From Streptomyces sp. TBY4 (lineage in GTDB: Bacteria > Actinomycetota > Actinomycetes > Streptomycetales > Streptomycetaceae), in assembly GCF_024213195.1 (NCBI RefSeq), contig NZ_JANAVF010000024.1:22401-86400 (forward strand): 64,000 nucleotides of DNA, written 5' to 3'. Positions 45,606-54,687 of the stretch are shown here, one piece after another. The stretch's first letter is position 1. Each line of letters begins with the position of its first letter. The position numbers and the translations under genes are program-made. Below the pieces are notes generated by a model that did not search any database, was not told the DNA's origin, and worked only from the letters and a program-made list of their open reading frames with translations.

Positions 45606-46202
45606 ATGGACCGCGTCGCAGGAGCCGCCCTGGGGGCGATCGCGCCCGATCCGCGTCCGCTGACCGGGGAACCGCTCAGCCTGGACCTCCTCAACACCCT
45701 CTGGCACGACCGGTACGGGCGCTACGACCTGCTGGACTCCACCGCGGGCCTCGCCTGCTGGCTGTCCGGGTCCCGGGTCGCCGCCGCGTACGCCGGCGGC
45801 GAGCTGCGCGCCGACCGGACCACCCTGGCCGCTGCCCGGGCGGCCCGCTCCGCGGTGGCCGGCGTGGCCGGGCGCGTAGATGCGGGGCCGGGGGCGTTCG
45901 ACGCCTTCAACCGGCTGCTCGACGCGGGGCGGATCCGGCGGCTGCTCACGGCCGCGGGGCCGGTGGAGCGGCTGGAGGCGGCGGATCCGGGGCGGCTGCT
46001 CGGGTATCTCGTGGCGGCGGATTACCTGCGGTTGCTCAGCACCGCGGGGGATCGGCTTCGCAGTTGTGCGAATCCGACGTGCGGGCTGCGGTTCCACGAT
46101 GTCAGCCGGAACGGCACGCGTCGGTGGTGCACGAGCACGGGCTGCGGGAACCGGGCGAAGGCGGCCCGCCACTACGCCCGGCGCACGGCCTCCGCCCCCT
46201 GA
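45606..46202 (+). CDS. CGNR zinc-finger transcription-regulator-like protein
   Basis: This 198-aa protein has the N-terminal ABATE-like region (LSLDLLNTLWHDRYGRYDLL) and a C-terminal CGNR zinc finger: CANPTCGLRFHD, then RRWCTSTGCGNRAKAARHYAR. It binds DNA in this family. It is tightly spaced after the TetR gene and likely co-transcribed. The real ligand or target is unknown. Confidence 0.88.
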   Translation: MDRVAGAALGAIAPDPRPLTGEPLSLDLLNTLWHDRYGRYDLLDSTAGLACWLSGSRVAAAYAGGELRADRTTLAAARAARSAVAGVAGRVDAGPGAFDAFNRLLDAGRIRRLLTAAGPVERLEAADPGRLLGYLVAADYLRLLSTAGDRLRSCANPTCGLRFHDVSRNGTRRWCTSTGCGNRAKAARHYARRTASAP

Positions 46203-46278
46203 CCCCGGGACGGGTGTCCCGTCCCGCCCCGCCGGTGGGTGCGCTGCTGCGCCCTTTCCCGCTGCGCGGGGCGGAGTT

Positions 46279-46697
46279 CCCCTACCCACCCTTCGCCCGT
46301 TCCCCGGGCTCTGCCCGGACCCCGGTCCTCAAACGCCGGACGGGCTGAAAGAACCCTGGGGCTCCGCCCCAGACCCCGGTCCTCAAGCGCCGGACGGCTG
46401 GATGGGGGTGGGCTGCGCCCGGACCCCCTGGGGCTCCGCCCCGGACCCCGCGCCTCAAACGCCGGCGGGGCTGGATTTGGCCGCCCTCGGCGTGCACCTG
46501 CGCGCAGCGCACCCGGCCGGGCGCACTGGATGGCCCGCAGGGCCATTCCAGCCCCTCCGGCACCCTCAGCCGCAAACTCAGCCCCTCCGGCGTTTGAGGA
46601 GCGGGGGTCCGGGGGCTGGCCCCCGGGAACGGCGCCGCGCGTGGCAACGGGTCCGGGGCGGAGCCCCGGGGAACGGGCGAAGGGCGGGTAGGGGACA
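46279..46697. repeat. Cluster of dispersed GC-rich repeats, direct and inverted
   Basis: At least three direct copies (about 46279-46347, 46355-46402, 46425-46474) and two inverted ones (about 46579-46626 and 46649-46697) carry GGGGCTCCGCCCC and CTCAAACGCCGG motifs. They match the repeat at 34-104. The inverted halves could form a large cruciform. No gene lies in 46203-46838. Confidence 0.75.
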
Positions 46698-46721
46698 GCC
46701 CCGCGCAGCGGTGGTGTCGGC

Positions 46722-46828
46722 TGGCGCCATTGTGGCGCAGGGTGGCGTCACCGCTCTGAACTGGGAGTTTGTTGGTCGAGGTGCCATCCGGCGAAGGCGT
46801 GGTGCCAGATTGGCTCGACATGGCGCCA
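46722..46828. promoter_or_regulatory. TGGCGCCA-type repeats before the HicB-like gene
   Basis: TGGCGCCA occurs exactly at 46722-46729 and 46821-46828. Related TGGCGC, GGCGTCACC, GGTGCCAT and GGTGCCAG elements lie in between. Such clusters of short palindromes suit autoregulation by a ribbon-helix-helix protein like the one encoded next. Confidence 0.5.
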
Positions 46829-46850
46829 TGTCTGTGCCATGCTGTGGGAC

Positions 46851-47369
46851 ATGGACCTCACGCCCTACGTCACCACCCTCCGCCAAGAGCTCGCCATCGC
46901 CGCAGAGGCCGGCGGCGACGAAGCCCGCAAGCTGGCCGAGAGGCTCACCGCTCCGCTGGAGTCGGCGACCCGGCTGACCCTCCTCAACGTGCTCTCCGCC
47001 GCGATGGACGAGGTCACCCGCGACCTCGCCCCCGGCTCGGTCGACGTACGGCTGCGGGGGCTCGACCCCGAGTTCGTCGTGACGCCGCCCTCGACCGAGG
47101 GCCCCGCCCCCGTGGCGGAGCCGGCCGGTCCGGTGTACGCCGAGCCGCAGGCACCCGCCGACGGCGACGAGGGCGGCACCGCCCGCGTCAACCTGCGGCT
47201 GCCGGCCCACCTCAAGGCCCGCGCCGAGGAGGCCGCGAGCCGCGAGGGGCTGTCGGTCAACGCTTGGCTGGTGCGCGCCGTGTCGGCCGCGGTCGACGGC
47301 GGCACGCGGCCCCGTACGGCGGAGAAGTCCCAGAGCGTGGGGCAGAGCTTCACCGGATGGGTGAGCTAG
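46851..47369 (+). CDS. HicB-like/ribbon-helix-helix family protein
   Basis: This 172-aa protein starts MDLTPYVTTLRQELAIAAEAGG and has an acidic/Pro-rich middle. The C-terminal RVNLRLPAHLKARAEEAASREGLSVNAWLVRAV is an Arc/HicB ribbon-helix-helix motif. No obvious toxin partner adjoins it. It heads a same-strand group with the DUF4097-ABC module, which it may regulate. Confidence 0.82.
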   Translation: MDLTPYVTTLRQELAIAAEAGGDEARKLAERLTAPLESATRLTLLNVLSAAMDEVTRDLAPGSVDVRLRGLDPEFVVTPPSTEGPAPVAEPAGPVYAEPQAPADGDEGGTARVNLRLPAHLKARAEEAASREGLSVNAWLVRAVSAAVDGGTRPRTAEKSQSVGQSFTGWVS

Positions 47370-47468
47370 GGCGCTCCCCGGTCCGGCCCCGACTTGATCG
47401 AACGCACCGCATCCACACCACGTCCCACCAGCGGGGACGCCCGGAAGACCCAAGAGGACGGGACAGCC

Positions 47469-48335
47469 ATGCCTACTTTCGACACCTCCGAAGCGATCTC
47501 GGTCACCGCACACGTGGAGGCCGGCTCCATCCAGTTCACCGCGAACGACCGCCTCGACACCGTCGTCGCCGTACAGCCCCGGGACCCGAAGCGGGACAAG
47601 GACGTACGGGCTGCCGAGCAGACCGAGGTCACCTTCGCGAGCGGCGCGCTGAGCGTCCGGACGCCCAAGTCCAACCCGTTCGGCAAGCCCGGCATCGTCG
47701 ACGTGGTCGTCGAACTGCCCACGGGCTCGCGGGTCGACACGACCGGCTCCTGGACCCAGGTGGTCGGCGAGGGCCGGCTCGGCGAGGTCCGGGTGAAGAC
47801 CTCGTCCGGCGACGTCCGCCTCGACACGACCGGCCCGCTGAAGCTGATCGCCTCGCACGGCTCGATCACCGTGGACCGGGCCGAGGGCGCGACCGAGATC
47901 ACCACCAGCTCCGGCAGCCTGCGCCTCGGCTTCGTCGACGGCTCCGCCGTCCTGAAGAACTCGCACGGCACCACGACCGTCGGCGCCGCGACCGGCGAGC
48001 TGCGGGTGAGCGGTGCCAACGGTGACATCGACATCCGGCGCGCCGAGGACTCGGTCACCGCCAAGACCGCCCACGGCACCCTGCGGGTCGGCGAAGTCGT
48101 CCGTGGAGTGGTTGAGTTGGAGACCGCTTACGGGGCCATCGAGGTCGGAGTCCGTGAGGGTACGGCCGCCTGGCTCGATGTCAGCTCGGGCTCCGGCCAG
48201 GTGCGCAACACGCTCACCGCGTCCGGGAGCCCCGACGCGGCCGCCGACACCGTCAAGGTCCGCGCCCGCACGAAGTACGGCAACATCGACATCCGCCGCG
48301 CGAGCGCCGGCGCCGGCGCCGGCACCGGGGTCTGA
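47469..48335 (+). CDS. DUF4097 beta-strand-repeat protein, copy 2
   Basis: This 288-aa protein is homologous to the 33.5-kb protein (both keep phrases such as AAEQTEVTFASGALSVRTP and VVVELPTGSRVDTTGS) but longer, with extra repeats (TSSGDVRLDTTGPLKL, TVGAATGELRVSGANGDI). Start ATG 47469 follows AGAGGACGGG. It precedes a second DrrAB-like pair, reinforcing that the three genes form one functional module. Confidence 0.85.
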   Translation: MPTFDTSEAISVTAHVEAGSIQFTANDRLDTVVAVQPRDPKRDKDVRAAEQTEVTFASGALSVRTPKSNPFGKPGIVDVVVELPTGSRVDTTGSWTQVVGEGRLGEVRVKTSSGDVRLDTTGPLKLIASHGSITVDRAEGATEITTSSGSLRLGFVDGSAVLKNSHGTTTVGAATGELRVSGANGDIDIRRAEDSVTAKTAHGTLRVGEVVRGVVELETAYGAIEVGVREGTAAWLDVSSGSGQVRNTLTASGSPDAAADTVKVRARTKYGNIDIRRASAGAGAGTGV

Positions 48336-48396
48336 CCTCCCCTCCCCTCCTTCTCCGCTCCCCCCCCGTTACTTCAGCCTTCGAATGGAGGGCCTC

Positions 48397-49389
48397 ATGC
48401 CTTCTTCTGTCATGCCCACATCACGTCGGGGAGACGGTCACCCCGCTCCGGCCGCCGTCTCCACCGTCGGGCTGCGCAAGTCCTACGGCGACAAGACCGT
48501 CCTCGACGGCATCGATCTGAGCATCCCGGCCGGGTCCGTGTTCGCCCTGCTGGGGCCGAACGGCGCGGGCAAGACCACCGTCGTGAAGATCCTCTCCACG
48601 CTCATCAGCGCCGACGGCGGACAGGCCCAGGTCGCGGGCCACGACATCGCCGCCGCGCCGAACGGGGTGCGTGCCGCGATCGGGGTCACCGGGCAGTTCT
48701 CGGCCGTGGACGGGCTGATCACGGGGGAGGAGAACATGCTGCTGATGGCGGACCTGCATCACCTGTCGAAGGGTGAGGGGCGGCGGGTGGCGGCCGAGTT
48801 GCTGGAGCGGTTCGACCTCACGGAGGCGGCGAAGAAGCCGGCTTCGACGTACTCGGGTGGGATGAAGCGGCGGCTAGACATCGCGATGACGTTGGTGGGT
48901 GATCCGAGGATCATCTTCCTCGACGAGCCGACCACCGGTCTGGACCCGCGGTCCCGTCACAACATGTGGCAGATCATCCGTGAGCTCGTCAGCGGTGGGG
49001 TGACGGTCTTCCTGACCACGCAGTACCTGGAGGAGGCCGACGAGCTGGCCGACCGGATCGCGGTGCTGAACGGCGGCAGGATCGCCGCCGAGGGTACGGC
49101 GGAGGAGTTGAAGCGGCTGATCCCCGGAGGCCACGTACGGCTGCGGTTCTCGGACCCGGACGCCTATCGGTTCGCCGCCGGTGTGCTGGGTGAAGCCGCC
49201 CGGGACGACGAGGCGCTGGCCTTGCAGATTCCCAGTGACGGCAGCCAGCGCGCGCTGCGCTTCGTACTCGACCGGCTGGACTCGGCCGGCATCGAGGCCG
49301 ACGAGCTGACCGTGCACACCCCCGACCTCGACGACGTGTTCTTCGCCCTGACCGCGTCCACCCACCAGACCAAGGAAGACGTCCGATGA
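48397..49389 (+). CDS. DrrA-type ABC transporter ATP-binding protein, copy 2
   Basis: This 330-aa protein has Walker A GPNGAGKTTVVKIL, signature YSGGMKRRLD, Walker B IIFLDEPTTGLDPRS and the DrrA C-terminal domain. ATG 48397 is preferred (GGAGG six bases upstream). It is nearly identical in sequence to the 34.2-kb paralogue over most of its length, while the first about 60 aa and the last few residues differ. It overlaps the permease by ATGA. Confidence 0.93.
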   Translation: MPSSVMPTSRRGDGHPAPAAVSTVGLRKSYGDKTVLDGIDLSIPAGSVFALLGPNGAGKTTVVKILSTLISADGGQAQVAGHDIAAAPNGVRAAIGVTGQFSAVDGLITGEENMLLMADLHHLSKGEGRRVAAELLERFDLTEAAKKPASTYSGGMKRRLDIAMTLVGDPRIIFLDEPTTGLDPRSRHNMWQIIRELVSGGVTVFLTTQYLEEADELADRIAVLNGGRIAAEGTAEELKRLIPGGHVRLRFSDPDAYRFAAGVLGEAARDDEALALQIPSDGSQRALRFVLDRLDSAGIEADELTVHTPDLDDVFFALTASTHQTKEDVR

Positions 49390-50171
49390 GCTCCCTCTCC
49401 TTCGCCGTCCGCGACTCGTCCACGATGCTGCGGCGCAACCTCCTGCACGCCCGCCGCTACCCGTCGATGACGCTGAACCTGCTGCTCACGCCGGTCATGC
49501 TGCTCCTGCTCTTCGTCTACATCTTCGGCGACGTGATGAGCGCGGGCATCGGCGGCGGCGGCCGCTCCGACTACATCGCCTACCTCGTTCCCGGCATCCT
49601 GATGCTCACCATCGGCGGCACCACGATCGGCAGCGCGGTGTCCGTGGCGATGGACATGACCGAGGGCATCATCGCCCGCTTCCGCACGATGCCGATCCAT
49701 CGCGGGTCCGTCCTCATCGGGCACGTCGTCGGAAGCGTCATCCAGTGCGTGATGAGCGTGGTCCTGGTCGGGGCCGTCGCGGTGGCCATCGGCTTCCGGG
49801 CCACCGACGCCACCGCCGTGGAATGGCTGCTGGCGCTGGGCCTGCTGGCACTCGTCTCCCTGGCGCTCACCTGGATCGCCGTCGGGATGGGGCTGACCAG
49901 CCCGAACGCCGAGGCGGCCAGCAACAACGCCATGCCGCTGATGGTCCTGCCGCTGCTCTCCAGCGCCTTCGTGCCGGTGGACGCGATGCCGGGCTGGTTC
50001 CAGCCGATCGCCGAGTACCAGCCCTTCACCCCCGCCATCGAGACCCTGCGCGGGCTGCTGCTCGGCACCGAGATCGGCAACAACGGGTGGATCGCCGTGG
50101 CCTGGTGCCTGGCGCTGGCCCTGCTCGGCTACTTCTGGTCCAAGTCCCTGTTCCAGCGCGACCCGAAGTAG
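49386..50171 (+). CDS. DrrB-type ABC-2 permease, copy 2
   Basis: This 261-aa permease has about six membrane segments, with the same start (MSSLSFAVRDSSTMLRRNLL) and end (FQRDPK) pattern as the 35.2-kb copy. Differences are scattered conservative changes. Partner of the upstream ATPase. It may export a lipid or drug; the specificity cannot be read from sequence. Confidence 0.92.
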   Translation: MSSLSFAVRDSSTMLRRNLLHARRYPSMTLNLLLTPVMLLLLFVYIFGDVMSAGIGGGGRSDYIAYLVPGILMLTIGGTTIGSAVSVAMDMTEGIIARFRTMPIHRGSVLIGHVVGSVIQCVMSVVLVGAVAVAIGFRATDATAVEWLLALGLLALVSLALTWIAVGMGLTSPNAEAASNNAMPLMVLPLLSSAFVPVDAMPGWFQPIAEYQPFTPAIETLRGLLLGTEIGNNGWIAVAWCLALALLGYFWSKSLFQRDPK

Positions 50172-50234
50172 GCAGTGAGAGCAGATGGAGCGAGAGCAGG
50201 CGCAGCGAGAGCAGGCAGCGAGGGCTTGACCGGT

Positions 50235-50276
50235 GCGGCTAATGCCATTAGCTTACGAGCGACAGGCATTAGCCGC
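50235..50276. promoter_or_regulatory. Candidate TetR operator before the hydrolase gene
   Basis: GCGGCTAATGCC (50235-50246) and GGCATTAGCCGC (50265-50276) are exact 12-bp complements. An overlapping palindrome GCTAATGCCATTAGC (50238-50252) adds a third half-site. It lies 25 bp before the ATG of the hydrolase, so the TetR protein encoded downstream is the natural candidate binder. Confidence 0.65.
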
Positions 50277-50300
50277 AGCGTCATTTACGGGGGACGGGTC

Positions 50301-51137
50301 ATGACGGAGTTTCTGAGCACCGGCGGCGGACGGCTCGCGTACGAGGTCACGGGCGAGGGCCCGCTGATCGTGCTCGCCCACGGCATGGGCGACAACCGCG
50401 GGGCCTACCGGGAGACCGCGGCCCTGCTCGCCGCCGCCGGGTACCGCGTCGCCTCCACCGACCTGCGCGGACACGGGGAATCGAGCACCGGCTGGAGCTC
50501 GTACACCCGCACCGACGTCGCGGGCGACCTGCTCGCCCTGATCCGGCACCTCGGCGGACCGGCCGTCATCGTCGGCCACTCCTTCGCCGGCGGCTCCGCC
50601 ACCATCGCGGCGGCCCAGGAGCCCGGGCTCGTCGAGGCGATCGTCGAGATCAGCCCGTTCACCAGGGCGCAGAAGATCGAGTTCGGCGCCCTCGGCTCCA
50701 ACGCCCGCTACCGCAAGGGCATGCTCCTGCTGCTCGGCACCGGCGTCCTGCGCAGCGCCGGGCTCTGGAAGCGCTACCTCGACCACGCCTACCCGGGCAC
50801 CCGCCCGGCCGGTCACGCCGCCCACCTCGCCGCGCTCGACGCCGACCTGGGCCGCCCGGGCCGGATGGCGGTCGTCGCCAAGATGGGGATGTCCGCCCCC
50901 ACCGACGCGGGCGCCCGCCTCGGCGACGTCCGGTGCCCCGCGCTGATCGTCGAGGGCACCCTCGACCCCGACTGGGCCGACCCGGCCGCCGAGGGCGCGG
51001 CCGTCGTCGCCGCACTGCCCGAGGGGCGCGGGCGCCTCGTCGCGATCGAGGGCGCGGGCCACTACGCCCACGCGCAGTTCCCCGCCGAGACCGCCGCGGC
51101 CATCCTGTCCTTCCTGAAGGAGACCGCGCGTGCCTAG
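50301..51137 (+). CDS. Alpha/beta hydrolase
   Basis: This 278-aa protein has VLAHGMGDNRGAY (oxyanion region), the nucleophile elbow VGHSFAGGSA, and the late GTLDPDW acid and GAGHYAHAQFP His. It hydrolyses an ester or related substrate. GTG of the TetR gene overlaps its 3' end by 8 bp, so the two form an operon likely repressed by that TetR. Confidence 0.9.
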   Translation: MTEFLSTGGGRLAYEVTGEGPLIVLAHGMGDNRGAYRETAALLAAAGYRVASTDLRGHGESSTGWSSYTRTDVAGDLLALIRHLGGPAVIVGHSFAGGSATIAAAQEPGLVEAIVEISPFTRAQKIEFGALGSNARYRKGMLLLLGTGVLRSAGLWKRYLDHAYPGTRPAGHAAHLAALDADLGRPGRMAVVAKMGMSAPTDAGARLGDVRCPALIVEGTLDPDWADPAAEGAAVVAALPEGRGRLVAIEGAGHYAHAQFPAETAAAILSFLKETARA

Positions 51138-51681
51138 GGCCTCGCTCTCGGCCGAGGCCGTGGTCGACGTGGCACTGCGCCTGGTCGACGAGGAGGGGCC
51201 GACGGGCCTGACCCTGTCCGCGGTGGCGGGCCGGGCGGGCGTGGCGACACCCTCCCTCTACAAGCACGTGCGCAGCCTCGCCGAGCTCCGCGACCTCCTG
51301 TCGGCCCGGATCATGAACGAGATGGCGGACGAGATCGGCGTGGCCGTCATCGGCCGCTCCGCCGACGAGGCGATCCGCGCGTTCATGACGGCCTGGCGCA
51401 CCTACGCCCTGCGCCGGCCCCACCGGTACGCGGCCCTGCTGCACAGTCCCGAACCGCGGACGGCCGAAGCCGGGGAGCGTCTGATCACCATCCTCTTCGC
51501 CACCCTGCGCGCCTACGGCCTGGAGGAGTCCGCGGCCGTCCACGCGGCCCGCTGCCTGCGCGCCACCGCCCACGGCTTCGCCTCCCTGGAGACCGGCGGC
51601 GGCTTCGCCCTGCCCGAGGCCCTGGACGAGAGTTATGCCCTGCTGACGCACATGGTCGTCGCAGGTCTGCGCACCTCCTGA
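51130..51681 (+). CDS. TetR-family regulator (WHG-domain type)
   Basis: This 183-aa protein has the HTH region (LTLSAVAGRAGVATPSLYKHV) and a C-terminal TetR_C_33-like domain (MTAWRTYALRRPHRYAALL). It is coupled to the hydrolase gene by an 8-bp overlap. Probable repressor of this small operon via the palindromes at 50235-50276. Confidence 0.88.
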   Translation: MPRASLSAEAVVDVALRLVDEEGPTGLTLSAVAGRAGVATPSLYKHVRSLAELRDLLSARIMNEMADEIGVAVIGRSADEAIRAFMTAWRTYALRRPHRYAALLHSPEPRTAEAGERLITILFATLRAYGLEESAAVHAARCLRATAHGFASLETGGGFALPEALDESYALLTHMVVAGLRTS

Positions 51682-51717
51682 GGCGAGACACTGGTGCCCC
51701 CATATCAACGGAGTGTT

Positions 51718-51741
51718 AAATAGAGGTTGTTCGTTTTGTTT
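51718..51741. promoter_or_regulatory. Weak half-operator-like AT-rich site before orphan receptor
   Basis: AAATAGAGGTTGTTCGTTTTGTTT has one side resembling the GNCGGTTTGTTT half of some receptor elements, but the other side does not match. It lies 20 bp before ATG 51761. Confidence 0.25.
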
Positions 51742-51760
51742 CCCGATGGAAGTTAGGCAC

Positions 51761-52432
51761 ATGGCTGAGCGCAAGAGAGAGCGCGTCCCGCAGAACCGTG
51801 CGATCCAGACCAAAGCGACCATTCTGCGCGCTGCGGCCGAGGTCTTCGACGAGTTCGGGTTCAGCGGCGCCAGCATCAGCAAGATCATGAAGCGGGCCGA
51901 CGTCACCCAGGGCGGGATGTACTTCCACTTCGCCTCGAAGGAGGAGCTCGCCTACGCCGTCATGGTCGGCCAGGGCGAGGGCCTCGAATTCCCGGCCGGC
52001 GAGGACGGCCTGCAGCGCCTGGTGGACATCACGCTCTACCTCGCGGACCAGCTCCGGCACAATCCGGTGCTCCGGGCCGGCGTGCGGCTGGCCGTGGAGC
52101 AGGGGGAGTTCGGCCTGCGCGACGACGTCGCCTACCAGGCCTGGGTCCTCGAATTCCGCCAGCAGCTGCGCTTCGCCCGCGCCAAGGGCGAGCTCCAGCC
52201 CGACGTGGACGACCACGAGCTGGCCTGGATCCTGGTCAGCTCCTTCACCGGGGCGCAGCTCTTCTCCCAGATGTCGACCGGCCGGGCCGACCTCCCGCAG
52301 CGGATCGCCTCGCTCTGGCGCTACCTCCTGCCGGCCGTGGCCACCGAGGAGGCCCGCGGCGCGCTCCGGTTCACGCTGCCGGAGGCGAAAGCGGAGGCCG
52401 CGGCGGAGCCCGGCGCGAAGGCGGAGGGCTAG
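51761..52432 (+). CDS. ScbR-family GBL-receptor-like regulator, orphan
   Basis: This 223-aa protein has RERVPQNRAIQTKATILRAAAEVF, the HTH FSGASISKIMKRADVTQGGMYFHF and the usual C-terminal receptor domain, plus an Ala/Glu-rich tail. ATG 51761 is chosen (AGTTAGG upstream); ATG 51746 is possible. No afsA-type gene is nearby, so it may be a pseudo-receptor that senses antibiotics or cross-talks with the GBL system at 8-10 kb. Confidence 0.88.
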   Translation: MAERKRERVPQNRAIQTKATILRAAAEVFDEFGFSGASISKIMKRADVTQGGMYFHFASKEELAYAVMVGQGEGLEFPAGEDGLQRLVDITLYLADQLRHNPVLRAGVRLAVEQGEFGLRDDVAYQAWVLEFRQQLRFARAKGELQPDVDDHELAWILVSSFTGAQLFSQMSTGRADLPQRIASLWRYLLPAVATEEARGALRFTLPEAKAEAAAEPGAKAEG

Positions 52433-52555
52433 CGGGGCGGCGGCCGTCCCCGCCGCCGCTCCGCCGCAGGCGCGCACGGGCGCCGAAAAACCGAACGACC
52501 CCTTTTGCCCCGGACCCCCACCCGCCCCCACCGCTCAGGCCGAAGGCGGCTGCAC

Positions 52556-53386
52556 TCATCTCACGGCCCTGGGGCCCTGGGCCTCGACGGCCACGTCCTG
52601 CCAGTCGGACCAGACCTTGAGGCGGTCGGCGTAGGCCGCCGGGAGCAGCTCGTTGCCCTGGGTGCCGAAGAAGACGCGCAGCGGCGGGTTGTCGGAGTCG
52701 ACGACCTTCAGCAGCGCGGCGGCGGCGGCGCCCGGGTCGCCGAAGTCGAGGGTCTGCATGAACGCGCCCAGGGCGTCGCGGACCCCGTCGTACACGGCGA
52801 TCGGGTCGACGCCGACGGCGGAGGAGCCGCCCCAGTCGGTCGCGTACGCGCCGGGCTCGACGAGGGTGACCTTGATGCCGAGGCCGGAGACCTCCTGGGC
52901 CAGGGACTCGCTCAGGCCTTCCAGCGCCCACTTCGAGGCGTGGTAGCCGCCGACGAGCGGCCACGCGACGACGCCGCCGGTGGAGGAGATCTGGACGATG
53001 TGGCCGCTGCCCTGGGCGCGCAGGAAGGGCAGGGCGGCCTGGGTGACCCAGAGGGCACCGAACAGGTTGGTCTCGAGCTGGTCGCGCAGGGCCTTCTCGG
53101 TCAGCTCCTCGACGGCGCCGAACAGGCCGTAGCCGGCGTTGTTCACGATGACGTCGAGACGGCCGAAGTGCGCGTGGGCCTGCTGGACGGCGGCGAACAC
53201 CGCGTCCTTGTCGGTCACGTCCAGCTTCAGCGCGAGGACGGAGTCCCCGTACGCGGCCACCAGGTCGGCGAGGGCGGCGGTGTCGCGGGCCGTCGCGGCG
53301 ACCTTGTCACCGCGCTTCAGGGCGGCCTCGACGTACTTGCGGCCGAAGCCGCGGGAGGAACCGGTGACGAACCAGATCTTGCTCAT
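52556..53386 (-). CDS. Short-chain dehydrogenase/reductase
   Basis: This 276-aa classical SDR has FVTGSSRGFGRKYVEAAL, VNNAGYGLFG, VQISSTGGVV and YHASKWALEGLSESLA. It resembles SDRs often paired with AraC or other regulators in actinobacteria. ATG 53386 follows GGAGCACATC. It is divergent from the AraC gene. Confidence 0.9.
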   Translation of the reverse strand: MSKIWFVTGSSRGFGRKYVEAALKRGDKVAATARDTAALADLVAAYGDSVLALKLDVTDKDAVFAAVQQAHAHFGRLDVIVNNAGYGLFGAVEELTEKALRDQLETNLFGALWVTQAALPFLRAQGSGHIVQISSTGGVVAWPLVGGYHASKWALEGLSESLAQEVSGLGIKVTLVEPGAYATDWGGSSAVGVDPIAVYDGVRDALGAFMQTLDFGDPGAAAAALLKVVDSDNPPLRVFFGTQGNELLPAAYADRLKVWSDWQDVAVEAQGPRAVR

Positions 53387-53532
53387 GATGTGCTCCAAAC
53401 GGAGGGGGGTGCTGCTTCGTTTTTGACTCTAGGGAGTTGAGAAGAGACTCTCCATGGCAGAAACGATCCAGGACTTGCCGATTCGTCTCGGCCGTGCGTC
53501 AGAAAGGTGCTGTGGTGGATAGGCTGCACGGT

Positions 53533-54492
53533 ATGGACGCACTCGCCGACGTACTGGCCACCACCGGATTCAGCGGGGTACTGGTCGCCCAGCTCCGCTC
53601 ACGCGGCCCCGGCTGGGGCTGCGCGCTGGAGCAGCAGAACACCGCCGGCTTCCACCTGGTGGCTGAAGGGGCCTGCTGGCTGCGCGTCGAGGGGCGGCCG
53701 CCCCTGCAGCTGGTCCCCGGGGACGTGGTCCTGCTGCCGCGCGGTGAACCGCACAGCCTGGTGGGCGCCCCGGAGGCGGCCGCCGTGCCGTACGCCGAGC
53801 TGGAGGCGGCGCACCCCCCGGGCCGCGAGGGCGTCGTCGACCTCGGGGGCCTGGGGCCCGTCGTGCGCGTGGTCTGCGGCAAGTTCAGCTACGAGGGCGA
53901 TGCCACCCGGCACCCCGTCCTGTCCGCGCTGCCGGCCGTGATCCACGTTCCCGGGATGAGCGCGGACGCGGAACTGCAGGGCATCATCCGGCTCCTGATC
54001 GCCGAGACCACCCGGACGCGGCCCGGAGCCCGGGTCGTGGCTGCCCGTCTGACCGACGTCCTGTTCGTCCAGGTGATCCGTGCCTGGCTCGAGCTCACCG
54101 AGGCCGATGCCGAGACCGGCGCCGGATCGCGGCAGCGGTCCTGGCTCACCGCGCTGCACGACCCGCGGATCGGCGCCGCGCTGTCGCTGGTCCACGAGAC
54201 GCCGGAGGCCCCGTGGACGGTGGAGAGCCTGGCGCGCGAGGTGGCGATGTCCCGCCCGGCGTTCGCGCGGCAGTTCAGGGAACTGGTCGGCGCCGCCCCG
54301 CTCGCGTACGTGTCCCGGCTGCGCGTCGACCGGGCCGCGCGGCTGCTGCGCGAGACGGACGATCCGGTCGGCGACATCGGCGAAGCCGTCGGCTACGCCT
54401 CCGAGTTCACCTTCTCCCGCGCCTTCTCCCGGGAACTGGGCATCGCCCCCGGCCGCTACCGGCGGGCCGCCCGGGCGCGGCCCGCCGCCTGA
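53533..54492 (+). CDS. AraC-family regulator (cupin_6 type)
   Basis: This protein of about 319 aa has an N-terminal cupin ligand domain (GFHLVAEGACWLRVEGRPPLQLVPGDVVLLPRGEPH-like, with the HSLVG turn) and a C-terminal AraC HTH pair (WTVESLAREVAMSRPAFARQF and VGDIGEAVGYASEFTFSRAF). ATG 53533 is preferred; GTG 53515 is possible. It is divergent from the SDR at 52.6 kb, whose expression it likely controls. Confidence 0.88.
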   Translation: MDALADVLATTGFSGVLVAQLRSRGPGWGCALEQQNTAGFHLVAEGACWLRVEGRPPLQLVPGDVVLLPRGEPHSLVGAPEAAAVPYAELEAAHPPGREGVVDLGGLGPVVRVVCGKFSYEGDATRHPVLSALPAVIHVPGMSADAELQGIIRLLIAETTRTRPGARVVAARLTDVLFVQVIRAWLELTEADAETGAGSRQRSWLTALHDPRIGAALSLVHETPEAPWTVESLAREVAMSRPAFARQFRELVGAAPLAYVSRLRVDRAARLLRETDDPVGDIGEAVGYASEFTFSRAFSRELGIAPGRYRRAARARPAA

Positions 54493-54569
54493 GCCGCCGC
54501 GCACGACCGACACCTTCACCCTGCGCAGGCTCCAAGCGGAGCCGCCCCCGAGCCGCCGCCCCCGGTGTG

Positions 54570-54595
54570 CCGCCTCGCAGCATGCTGCGAGGCGG
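54570..54595. terminator. Perfect 26-bp palindrome
   Basis: CCGCCTCGCAGCA is directly joined to its complement TGCTGCGAGGCGG with no spacer. It lies about 80 bp after the AraC stop. As RNA it would fold with a very tight loop; it may be a terminator or a protein-binding palindrome. Confidence 0.6.
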
Positions 54596-54687
54596 AATGC
54601 CGGAAGCTGCAGCCGGAACCGGGCCGGCGGGACGAGCCCCGCTGTCAGAGTGGAACGGCCATCCCCGCTTCCGAAGGAGCCACCACC

